Shown piece by piece: positions 1 to 7,136 of a DNA stretch of 7,831 nucleotides; position 1 is the first letter of the stretch; each line of letters starts with the position of its first letter. The notes under the pieces were generated by a model. The model was given only the letters and a program-made list of their open reading frames with translations, ran no database searches and was not told the origin of the DNA. The stretch comes from Akkermansiaceae bacterium. GTDB lineage: Bacteria; Verrucomicrobiota; Verrucomicrobiia; Verrucomicrobiales; Akkermansiaceae. The stretch spans positions 1 through 7,831 of the forward strand of contig JALZVD010000343.1 of NCBI GenBank assembly GCA_023300205.1, written 5' to 3'. The position numbers were made by a program, and so were the translations under genes.

Positions 1-32
1 GGATTTGGGTGGTGAGAGGGGTATCGAGAGGG

Positions 33-80
33 TGGTTGGCGGTGGTTGGGCGGCGTAGTTGGGGCGGCGTGGTTGGGGCG
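33..80. repeat. G-rich imperfect tandem repeat (about 4 units of 10-14 bp)
   Basis: Four head-to-tail units are visible on the plus strand, starting at 33, 43, 56 and 70. Each begins TGGTTGG or TAGTTGG and continues into a GGCGG-type tail; units 2 and 3 are 13 and 14 bp. The fourth unit runs directly into the palindrome at 76-95. Plus-strand G-runs of three or more occur at 7, 18, 30, 48, 61 and 75, so a loose G-quadruplex is conceivable, but the loops are about 8-15 nt. The strong G/C strand bias is unlike the rest of the window. Function is unknown. Confidence 0.6.
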
Positions 81-95
81 AATTGCAATTCGCCC
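76..95. repeat. 20-bp perfect palindrome, REP-like element
   Basis: GGGCGAATTGCAATTCGCCC is its own reverse complement across all 20 bases, centred between 85 and 86. It can form a hairpin on either strand. Palindromes of this shape (GC-rich arms, AT-rich centre) are typical of repetitive extragenic palindromes that REP-associated tyrosine transposases mobilise; that assignment is by analogy. With one copy in the window I cannot show that it is repeated in the genome. Confidence 0.6.
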
Positions 96-96
96 T

Positions 97-390
97 TACG
101 AAATGCCCATATAGTTGAAGTCAGAGCTCTAGGCGTCAGGACGATCCCAGCTACGATTTCTTTGTTTGAGGATGATTCTATTGACTTGATTAAGAGTGAT
201 AGTATTAGCTATTTCTCCATCTTGGAGGCATCGTATCTGGGCGCGTCATTCGCTTGTACGCACTACCTGCTTAGTCTGTGGACTATAGTCGCCGCTAGTC
301 TCTCCTTAACGTCGAGCCGTCTCGACTCCTTAGTCCACTAGCCTGCTCAGGCAGCTTGTATCGCTGCTACCGCTATCGGGAAGGGAAGAA
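97..390. other. Unassigned block with GC-rich, hairpin-rich core; possible structured RNA or mobile-element end
   Basis: No convincing gene is seen here. The core at 241-360 is about 55% GC, against about 33-35% sampled in the adhesin gene. Inverted repeats are dense: GTCGAG/CTCGAC (311-316 with 321-326, 4-nt loop), GTGGACTA/TAGTCCAC (278-285 with 331-338), GCTAGT/ACTAGC (294-299 with 337-342), CTGC/GCAG (343-346 with 351-354) and the palindrome GACTATAGTC (281-290). The 8-bp and 6-bp long-range stems share bases 337-338, so they exclude each other. I looked for tmRNA, RNase P, SRP RNA and tRNA landmarks and found none. One minus-strand frame from about 337 to the left edge has short peptide-like stretches broken by TAG codons, so a decayed gene or transposon end is also possible. 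Strand is undetermined. Confidence 0.35.
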
Positions 391-398
391 TTAATTTT

Positions 399-426
399 CA
401 ATGTGCAATTTGGCAACGTGCAATTT
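399..426. repeat. Direct repeat, two 13-bp copies 15 bp apart
   Basis: CAATGTGCAATTT (399-411) and CAACGTGCAATTT (414-426) differ at one base and are separated by GG. They lie at the junction between the GC-rich block and the AT-rich spacer. They could mark an old insertion boundary, a protein-binding repeat, or simple AT-rich duplication; nothing here decides which. Confidence 0.5.
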
Positions 427-544
427 TTTTAAAGCATTTTATATAAACATCAATGCTCCGTTTGCTTATGGCGTAAGCTGCGCATTCATGCCTTGGTTCG
501 CATAGGTGGGATGTGAAGCCTAGTAGATGCATACTCATCTTCAC
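427..544. other. Intergenic spacer, no gene seen
   Basis: AT-rich spacer between the repeat region and the end of the porP/sprF-like gene. It contains a small interrupted inverted repeat GCTTA/TAAGC at about 469-483 and the left arm of TGTGAAG/CTTCACA (512-518 with 539-545, 20-nt loop). The latter lies immediately beyond the T tract of the minus-strand terminator candidate. No reading frame, tRNA or named regulatory motif is recognisable. Confidence 0.5.
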
Positions 545-597
545 AAAAAAAAGCAAATGTATTGACATTGAATTTGAGGAAGCTTTAAATATTTGCT
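545..597 (-). terminator. Candidate intrinsic terminator of the adhesin-porP/sprF operon
   Basis: In minus-strand sense, just after the stop of the gene ending at 602, AGCAAAT (597-591) can pair with ATTTGCT (558-552), which is followed at once by an unbroken run of T to 545. The position and T tract fit an intrinsic terminator. The stem is AT-rich, only 7 bp, and the loop is 32 nt, so it would be weak; an alternative pairing AAATGTA/TACATTT (603-597 with 562-556) overlaps it. Confidence 0.4.
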
Positions 598-601
598 ACA
601 T

Positions 602-1774
602 TTAAAAAAATATAGCATGGGTAACATCTCCATCAGGACATCCGAAAGGTGTAGGTCTACATTCACTTTTTCGTTTCTTCCATCTATAAATCATGGAAAG
701 CTCAAAGGCACCATACGAATTAGAAGCGACACTAAGCTTAGAAACATTTAGATCATAATTAAAGCCGATAGAAATATTTTCAAAATTAAACGAAACTGCT
801 GCGACTAAGGCGTCAATATTTTTCCCAGTTACAGTACGACTGCTTCTAATATTAACACCTGAGCTCACAGTAAAGCTCTTGCCACTTAAGTAAGAGTCTT
901 GATAAAATAAAGCAGCACCTCCGCTAATTTGCTGGAAAGCATTTTGATGTAATATCAATGCATTAAAATTTAGCCCAAAGTTTTTCCCTCGATTCCTATG
1001 TAAGATTGTTGAAATTTTAACATGACCTGCAAATCTACGCGATAGATTAACTTCATCGTTCCCTTCAATAAAATCAAATTCAGAAGGGGTAAGAATATGG
1101 TCAACTGCCCCACCTAAAATAGCGCCCCACCTTTTCTCTAAATGAGAGAAAGAAAGACCAACGCCAAAATCTAGTATGTCATTATTCAGCTCATCTATAT
1201 TTGAAAACTCACCAGTAGTACTTGAATCAAACCCAGCTAGTCCATCAAATTGCTCATCAAAGGTTAAATCTTCTGTTCTTATACGCTGTAAAGTTCCAGC
1301 TACCTTAAATCCAAAATTAATAAATGTTCGGTCATCAAGAGGTTTGTGCAACGAAGCGGTACCTATAATCTGATCTCTTGAAAGTGGGAATCCTCTATTA
1401 GTAGAATTACTATTTATTGATGCTGTTCCCGACTCGTCATGTAGAAGTGTAACTCCTAATCCCCAAGTAGCATTTTTAAATTTACTCCCTTTACCATTAA
1501 AGTGATTTGAGTTATTTTTTGTGATACAATTTCTTATATCAAATGTTAAACCGTAAGTATTATATGAGTTAATTCCTAATACACTACTCCACTGATTTCT
1601 GTAAATAACCGCAGTACGAAGGTCGTCGTCATTTGGAATATAACCAGTCATAGATGGATTAAAGGCTGAAAAAAACGTCTCGTAATTTGAAAACTGCAAA
1701 TCTTGAGCCTGCAAATTATTTGTAAGCGTTAAAGAGAAAACAAATAAAATTGTTTGGATTAAATTATTTTTCAT
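602..1774 (-). CDS. PorP/SprF-family type IX secretion system outer-membrane protein
   Basis: A complete 390-residue protein. Residues 1-23 are a Sec signal peptide with a likely cut after LQA, leaving QDLQFSNYETFF. The segment with FNPSMTGY, then RTAVIYRNQW near residues 53-62, is the recognised N-terminal signature of the PorP/SprF family (many members read NPAxxG ... YRNQW). The remainder alternates polar and hydrophobic residues, as in an outer-membrane beta-barrel, with a late strand GAFELSMIYRW near 355-365 followed by a basic, Cys-containing tail ending AIFF. At 390 residues it is longer than the roughly 300-330 usual in the family. In Flavobacterium johnsoniae SprF is needed for secretion of the adhesin SprB. 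Here the gene follows a SprB-like gene after 31 bp with no terminator, so the same role as dedicated partner is inferred. The start is the ATG just before the signal peptide; no Shine-Dalgarno sequence is seen, as is usual in Bacteroidota. Family assignment is firm; specificity for the neighbour is inference. Confidence 0.9.
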   Translation of the reverse strand: MKNNLIQTILFVFSLTLTNNLQAQDLQFSNYETFFSAFNPSMTGYIPNDDDLRTAVIYRNQWSSVLGINSYNTYGLTFDIRNCITKNNSNHFNGKGSKFKNATWGLGVTLLHDESGTASINSNSTNRGFPLSRDQIIGTASLHKPLDDRTFINFGFKVAGTLQRIRTEDLTFDEQFDGLAGFDSSTTGEFSNIDELNNDILDFGVGLSFSHLEKRWGAILGGAVDHILTPSEFDFIEGNDEVNLSRRFAGHVKISTILHRNRGKNFGLNFNALILHQNAFQQISGGAALFYQDSYLSGKSFTVSSGVNIRSSRTVTGKNIDALVAAVSFNFENISIGFNYDLNVSKLSVASNSYGAFELSMIYRWKKRKSECRPTPFGCPDGDVTHAIFF

Positions 1775-1805
1775 AACTATAATTTAGTTTTATAATTCTG
1801 TTATT

Positions 1806-4800
1806 CTATCGCATCAACAAAATGGTACCTTTAGCTAATTCTACTTCTCCATCTAAGTATTCCACCTCTGCGTAGTAGGTAAATTGATCAGGTGCTAATT
1901 GCTTTCCTCTAAAAGTTCCATCCCAAGCATGATCAAAATTTTCAGCTTGAGGTCTAAAATTTTCAGCTTCAAAAACCATATCACCTCCCCTATTAAATAT
2001 TCGGAATGAGTTAATTTGACGTATTGAATTTAAACGGCTTCGAATTCTAAAAAAATCATTGCGACCATCACCATTTGGAGTAAAAGTGTTAGGGATATAG
2101 AATTCTTTATTTGAATCAACAATAATGGTAACCGTATCCATTGCAGAGCACCCATGTAAGTCAAAAAGACTTAAATAGTAGGTTGTAGTTGAAAAAGGTT
2201 TAGCAACAGGATCCTCACAATCCTCACAATCCAAAGTTTCACTTGGTGACCACATAAATAAGGGATCTCCCACATTATGACTGGAATTAAGAATTACATT
2301 ATCACCCAAACCAATATTAAGAGTGTCATCAAATATAGTAACCCACAGTGAATCTGGTTCGCCAATGATATAATTAGATTCTAGAACGCACCCCTCCAAG
2401 TCTTGAATTATCAGATCATATTTCCCAGGCAATAATCCAGGAAAGTTATTTCCACCATTAAAGATTCTAGGACCACTTAAAGTGGTATTATAAATATCCG
2501 AAGCTCCCCCATAAATTGAATCTAATTTTATAAAGCCATCATCCACCCCGAAACAAGTAATACTTCCAAAAGTATCAACTAACTCAATCTGAGGATTTTG
2601 AAATACTTCAAAGACAAAATTTTCACGACACCCGGTATTATCCGTTATTTCAACTGGATATTCTCCTGCAACTACATTCTCAATACACTCAACTTGCAAA
2701 CCTATTTCCCAAGAGATTGAATACTCTGGTACTCCACCAGTTACTTCGAGACAAATACTACCATCATTGTCTCCAAAGCATGTTGCTATTGAACTATCTG
2801 CAACTATAGCACTTATTGCAGAAGGTTCAGATACAATAAATGTGTCGACCCAAGTGCAGTTATTTGAGTCAATTATGGTAACGTCATAATCTCCAGCTGT
2901 CAATTGATTTTGGTCTTGTGAATCTATATCATTAGACCAATTATAAACAAACGGTGATGTTCCAGATGTAATATTAATATCAACTATTCCAGTAGAATCG
3001 CCATTACATAATATATCGGATACCGTTCCGTTTGCTTCAACTTGCTCAAAAACCTCAATAGAAACAAAAGCGGTATCTAGACAACCACTAATTGTGTCTT
3101 CTGCAAATAGTGTAGCTTCATAAACCCCTGCAGTGCTATAAATGTGGGTAGGATTAGCATCAAAAGAATTAATTCCATCACCAAAATCCCAATCAAATTT
3201 GATACTTTCAGTATCTGAATTACTTATAAAATGCACCTCAAAGCCAGCACAACCTTCCTGACCTGTAGGGATTTCAATATTTACACTAGGAGTTTGATTT
3301 ATATTAACTTCCAATATATTAGTTTCAGAACAAACTCCGTTTATGGCTGTCAACTGAACAGTATAATTTCCACCTACTAGATAAGAATGTATAGGATTAA
3401 TAGCCGTACTTGTATTTCCATCTCCAAAATCCCAAATAAAGCTATCTGCATTTACACTGGTGTTCGAAAATGACATAATAACTGGTGAACAATCTTGGTT
3501 TGGAGTTGCACTAAAACTCGGTACAGGAACTGACGACACAGATATCGTCTGTCGAGTAGTATCTCTGCAGTTATTATTATCGCTAACAACTAACGTTATA
3601 TTGAAACTCCCTGCGGTATCATAAGAATGAAATGGATCGCATTGGTTAGAAGTACTTCCATCTCCAAAATCCCAAAAACAAGTTAGTATGTTAGAATTAG
3701 AATTATTTGCAAAACCTATAACCTCTCCACTACAGATAGAATCAGTTGATATAGAAAAATCTGCCACGGGAGGCACAAGAACAGTAATGCTTCCAGAGGT
3801 ACTATTTTGGCATCCATCTATTGAAGTTGCTAGCAAAGAAATTTGGTAAGTATCTGAATCTACATAAACATGAGAAGGATTATTTAAGGTTGACGTATTG
3901 CCATCCCCAAAATCCCATTGATAACTTGAAGCTCCAATAGTTAAATTATCAAAATTCACAGGTTCACCTGGACATGCAATAAAATTGTGAGTAAATTCCG
4001 TTTCAGGACTGGGATGAATAACAACTTCTTGTTGAATACTATCAAACCCACATCCAAATGCTTTTAACATAATAGTGTAAGTTCCAGGATCTGAATAGGT
4101 ATGACAAATATTTGGTTTTGTTGATGTATTCCCATCTCCAAAATCCCATAAGATATTTGCACCTAATGTAGACAAGTTAGTTAGACATACTTCCGAATTT
4201 GAACATCCTTCAAGCGGTGAAATATTAAAAAATGCTTTTACGTCAGTAGGTAATATGACTAATTCGTAATCAAATCTCTCAGAACCACAATCATTTGCTG
4301 CCGTCAATGATACTGTATAATTTATAGGAATAGTATCAGCCAGATATATCACAGAAAGAGGAATCGAATCTGTACTTGTAGTTCCATTTCCGTAATCCCA
4401 TAACCAGCTACTCATTGGCCCTCCAAAGCTAACATTGGAAAATGTAACTGTATCCCCTGAACAGTATACATCTTGCATTGGTCCAAACTGTGGAACAGGG
4501 CGTGGAAGTACAGTAATATCTTGTTCAAATATTGCTCCATCACAACTATTTCCTGCAATTAAGCTGATCGTGTAGATAGTATCACTTAATCCCTGTCCAA
4601 GTAAAACTGACCCAGGATTAGGAACTTCAGCAAACAAACTATCATTGATATACCATTCATAAGATTCATTATCAAAATTCGGTGTAGTGTTGGTTAGCAT
4701 AACCTCTAAATCTGCACAACCTTCAAGCGGAGTGGCTACAAAACCTACATTTGTCGGTAAATTAAATATAGTTATCATATCCGTATACTCAACATCACAA

Positions 4801-6629
4801 TCGCCAGCTATTGCAATCATTGTAATTGTATGACTTCCTACTCCTAACGTGGTAGTATTAAATGGAGGAGTTCCAACATTTTGCCCATCAATCGTCCATG
4901 ATATTGTCCCGTTAGTTCCTGAAATATCGGGAACAATTAAATCTCCGACACAATAGGTTTCTTCCAAACTAAAAATAGCAATAGGATCATCTATTCTGAC
5001 AGTAAAAGAATTGCTGCCCTCACATCCTACCGAGTTCATAATACTATAGTCCACAGATACAGAATTGAGCCCAGTCAATAATAATTCTGAAATAATGAAA
5101 GTATCATTTTGAATACAAGAAGGGCAATCAATACTAGTATAGATACCATTAGATGGAGTCGCTCCCATAGGAAAGGGTGCACTAGTAGAACAGACTTCTT
5201 GATCGAATACTTCAATACCAGAGTCAATTACTGTTATAGTAATACTTTCAACATCATCACACGCTGTGCCTACTCCTACACTTATTCCATATGTCAATTC
5301 AAACTCTCCTAAAGATACAGGGTTGAAAAAAACAGAATCCCCTTGTACTAATAAGTTTTCACCTGTCCAAACACCTCCAAGAGGGCCATATAAAATCATT
5401 ATAGAATCAGAATTTAAACAAATAGTGGTATCAGGAAAAGGAGACAATATATTAACCTCAACTGCATCAAAAACTTCGAAATTGTCAACTGTTGTTTGTG
5501 AACCACATTCATTCGTTAAATTACAGATCACTTCGTAGGAACCAATGCCTAATACCGTCGGAAAGATTGATTGAAGTACCCCATTAATGGTATAGGTAGC
5601 GTTGGGATTGAAATTCTCTGGGGTGTAAGAAAGTTCCATACAACCATCAGGCTGGTTAGGCTGAGAAAGAGCTTCACCTGAAAGTACTTGTACTTGAATT
5701 GTATCAAAATCTGGTTGATTACATGCATTATCTACCTCTAGTATTAGTTCATAAAAGCCAGTATCCGAAAAAGACACTGCAAGATCAGGAATATTTGGTG
5801 TGCCATCATTCGGACTAGGAGCATCGGGAGGCAATACCCATGAAGCTCCAGGTACATTACTTAGTGATTGCCATTCGTATGCATTTTCGTTCAAGGAAAG
5901 GGAATCACCATCTAATCCAACTCCCCCTGAGCCTAAACAATATATGAATGGTGTACTTGACACATCAATATTATTTGTCGTAACAGCTATACGGGCTTCA
6001 GGAGGATTTATGACTGTAAGCTGTTGAGTTGTCGAAGCTGTGCCACAATTATTCTCAACAGTCAAAACAACATTGTATGTGCCTACCTGATTATACGTGT
6101 GACAATCATCAGTACCTAGTGGACTGCCATCATCGTAATCCCAAGAAACAATACTCAAATTCTCCGTTGGGCAGGAGTCGTCATTAAAACAAGCTTCTTC
6201 GCCAACACAAATAACTGTAGGATTAATATTAAAGAATGCCTGTGGTGGGTTTTGGAAAGTCACCTGAAATGAACTATTCAGTACATCTCCGTTAATTAAA
6301 AAAGTTTCTAAGACAACAAAAAACTTTTCCTCATAGCTACAAGTAAGATAAAAATCACTTAGATCATAAGTATGGTTCTGATTAGATGGATTAGAACTTC
6401 CCGGAACCGGAGTTACTGCCGAATTATCACCCCAATCAATTTCAAAATGGTCAATATCAGCTGGCAATCCAGATGTCACAGTAATTTTTACACATAAATC
6501 AAAAATACTTTGATCTAGGCAAAAAGTTTGTTCAGTTCCACATGCCTGTACAGTTGGCGGTGTTACTTGTGCTATTGATTCATAGCAATACAATCCATGA
6601 ATCAATAGCAAAATAAAGAGCTTTTTCAT
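1806..6629 (-). CDS. Giant secreted PKD/SprB-repeat protein with T9SS type B C-terminal sorting domain
   Basis: A complete 1607-residue surface or secreted protein. Residues 1 to about 21 form a Sec signal peptide (cut near SIA/QVTPP). Two N-terminal PKD-like domains centre on DWGDNS (near 65) and WDYDDGS (near 163). Residues about 210-710 are divergent Ig/PKD-like modules with paired Cys. Six tandem PKD domains follow, with WDYGNG near 744 and WDFGDG near 827, 905, 986, 1066 and 1147, about 80 residues apart. Three SprB-type repeats lie at about 1197-1272, 1273-1348 and 1349-1428. A module with MWSPSETLDCEDC covers about 1429-1509. The end, 1510-1607, is the gliding-motility-associated CHU_C-type domain (FYIPNTFTPNGDGRNDFF, FRIFNRGG, AWDGTFRGK), the type B sorting signal for T9SS. 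No catalytic domain is seen, so an adhesin or gliding/biofilm role like SprB is inferred. It is upstream of the porP/sprF-like gene. The ATG at 6629 is chosen because the signal peptide starts there. Confidence 0.92.
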   Translation of the reverse strand: MKKLFILLLIHGLYCYESIAQVTPPTVQACGTEQTFCLDQSIFDLCVKITVTSGLPADIDHFEIDWGDNSAVTPVPGSSNPSNQNHTYDLSDFYLTCSYEEKFFVVLETFLINGDVLNSSFQVTFQNPPQAFFNINPTVICVGEEACFNDDSCPTENLSIVSWDYDDGSPLGTDDCHTYNQVGTYNVVLTVENNCGTASTTQQLTVINPPEARIAVTTNNIDVSSTPFIYCLGSGGVGLDGDSLSLNENAYEWQSLSNVPGASWVLPPDAPSPNDGTPNIPDLAVSFSDTGFYELILEVDNACNQPDFDTIQVQVLSGEALSQPNQPDGCMELSYTPENFNPNATYTINGVLQSIFPTVLGIGSYEVICNLTNECGSQTTVDNFEVFDAVEVNILSPFPDTTICLNSDSIMILYGPLGGVWTGENLLVQGDSVFFNPVSLGEFELTYGISVGVGTACDDVESITITVIDSGIEVFDQEVCSTSAPFPMGATPSNGIYTSIDCPSCIQNDTFIISELLLTGLNSVSVDYSIMNSVGCEGSNSFTVRIDDPIAIFSLEETYCVGDLIVPDISGTNGTISWTIDGQNVGTPPFNTTTLGVGSHTITMIAIAGDCDVEYTDMITIFNLPTNVGFVATPLEGCADLEVMLTNTTPNFDNESYEWYINDSLFAEVPNPGSVLLGQGLSDTIYTISLIAGNSCDGAIFEQDITVLPRPVPQFGPMQDVYCSGDTVTFSNVSFGGPMSSWLWDYGNGTTSTDSIPLSVIYLADTIPINYTVSLTAANDCGSERFDYELVILPTDVKAFFNISPLEGCSNSEVCLTNLSTLGANILWDFGDGNTSTKPNICHTYSDPGTYTIMLKAFGCGFDSIQQEVVIHPSPETEFTHNFIACPGEPVNFDNLTIGASSYQWDFGDGNTSTLNNPSHVYVDSDTYQISLLATSIDGCQNSTSGSITVLVPPVADFSISTDSICSGEVIGFANNSNSNILTCFWDFGDGSTSNQCDPFHSYDTAGSFNITLVVSDNNNCRDTTRQTISVSSVPVPSFSATPNQDCSPVIMSFSNTSVNADSFIWDFGDGNTSTAINPIHSYLVGGNYTVQLTAINGVCSETNILEVNINQTPSVNIEIPTGQEGCAGFEVHFISNSDTESIKFDWDFGDGINSFDANPTHIYSTAGVYEATLFAEDTISGCLDTAFVSIEVFEQVEANGTVSDILCNGDSTGIVDINITSGTSPFVYNWSNDIDSQDQNQLTAGDYDVTIIDSNNCTWVDTFIVSEPSAISAIVADSSIATCFGDNDGSICLEVTGGVPEYSISWEIGLQVECIENVVAGEYPVEITDNTGCRENFVFEVFQNPQIELVDTFGSITCFGVDDGFIKLDSIYGGASDIYNTTLSGPRIFNGGNNFPGLLPGKYDLIIQDLEGCVLESNYIIGEPDSLWVTIFDDTLNIGLGDNVILNSSHNVGDPLFMWSPSETLDCEDCEDPVAKPFSTTTYYLSLFDLHGCSAMDTVTIIVDSNKEFYIPNTFTPNGDGRNDFFRIRSRLNSIRQINSFRIFNRGGDMVFEAENFRPQAENFDHAWDGTFRGKQLAPDQFTYYAEVEYLDGEVELAKGTILLMR

Positions 6630-6640
6630 TGAGTTTTCAT
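6626..6640 (-). other. Possible 4-codon leader ORF overlapping the adhesin start codon
   Basis: On the minus strand ATG AAA ACT CAA TGA runs from 6640 to 6626. Its stop overlaps the adhesin start as ATGA. Its own start overlaps the TGA (6639-6637) that ends the upstream broken gene, again as ATGA. Such overlaps permit translational re-initiation, but in AT-rich DNA this may be chance and no ribosome binding site supports the short ORF. Confidence 0.2.
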
Positions 6641-7113
6641 TTTAGAGTGTCGTAGTATTTGCAAATAATTTTGGAAGAAACCGGTTTACATTGTTCCTGA
6701 TAATCATGAAAGTAAAAACATCTAGGAATAGCATCTTCAAAATCTATGATAGCACGACCTGTTTTACTACTCCCCATAAATCCGGTAAAAGTAAATTCAA
6801 CTCTTATCTACTTTGTCCTATCTAAATTATCGTCTTCAAAAATTTCTAAATTTCTTGTACTTCTACCTTGATATCTATTTACAGCCCAATTTCTCGAATT
6901 GATAACTATCCATAAATTTCTTTGAAAGTGGTAAAATCTAATGGGTAATTTAATTATAGCAAATCGAATTATGTTTTCTCGAAATCACTTGAGTCTCTCA
7001 GAATTCAAATCATTGGTATCAAGAAGCATAGCAATATCTTGTTTTATTACTACCGCATCAAAGTTCATTTTACCATTTTTCTCAGGATTCACAATTAACT
7101 CAACTCCCACCTG
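6637..7113 (-). pseudogene. Broken gene of unknown family, C-terminal remnant with internal stops
   Basis: Reading the minus strand in one frame from 7113 to the TGA at 6639-6637 gives about 158 codons of protein-like sequence interrupted by a TGA (6987-6985) and a TAG (6810-6808). The first stretch (VELIVNPEKNGKMNFDAV, then IKQDIAMLLDTNDL) and the last (EFTFTGFMGSSKTGRAIIDF, then EDAIPRCFYFHDYQ and SSKIICKYYDTLK) have ordinary codon use and composition. The middle stretch is Arg/Asn-rich and less convincing; the adjacent frame there also looks partly coding (FTTFKEIYG, LSIREIGL) but has several stops, so a frameshift pair is possible. I do not recognise the family. No start codon with leader is visible: the 5' end abuts the right end of an IS200-like remnant, which suggests truncation by that insertion or a later deletion. 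It ends 7 bases before the adhesin start, so its ancestor was probably co-transcribed with the adhesin. Read-through is much less likely than decay. Confidence 0.5.
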
Positions 7114-7127
7114 CTACAAGTAGGTGG
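7107..7127. repeat. Right-end hairpin of the IS200-like remnant
   Basis: CCACCTGC (7107-7114) pairs with GTAGGTGG (7120-7127) around the loop TACAA: seven Watson-Crick pairs and one G-T wobble as read on the plus strand (an A-C mismatch on the minus strand). It starts 10 bases beyond the tnpA stop at 7139-7137, where the TnpA recognition hairpin is expected. Confidence 0.65.
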
Positions 7128-7136
7128 ATTCTGTAT

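Noticed and set aside
76..97. Cloning-vector remnant, since AATTCGCCCTT resembles a common TA-cloning flank
   Set aside because: The match is fully explained by the 20-bp palindrome, the EcoRI-site context GAATTC is not preserved, and no other vector sequence follows.
9..341. Plus-strand open frame of 110 codons starting in the G-rich repeat
   Set aside because: It reads through the tandem repeat, the palindrome and the hairpin block, has no leader, and its product resembles no family I know; it is most likely an accidental open frame.
241..345. Possible tmRNA, because the plus strand contains TACGCACTACCTGCTTAG (YALPA then stop), loosely like an ssrA tag end
   Set aside because: No tRNA-like acceptor ends, no GGTTCGA T-loop and no CCA end are present on either strand; the tag resemblance is too short.
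5109..6027. Several plus-strand open frames of 67-90 codons within the adhesin gene
   Set aside because: They are antisense to an intact gene with clear domains and show no family resemblance.
6630..7100. Bacteroidota sigma-A promoter (TTG and TAnnTTTG boxes) upstream of the adhesin
   Set aside because: No exact TAnnTTTG was found on the minus strand; the nearest, ATTATTTG around 6662-6669, lacks a suitably spaced TTG.
6637..7113. Stop-codon recoding (selenocysteine or reassigned codon) in the unknown gene
   Set aside because: Both TGA and TAG occur internally, no SECIS-like hairpin is evident after the TGA, and an adjacent dead transposase shows that the region is decaying.
6941..7123. Plus-strand open frame of 60 codons
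   Set aside because: It is antisense to the broken minus-strand gene and runs into the IS right-end hairpin; composition fits a shadow frame.
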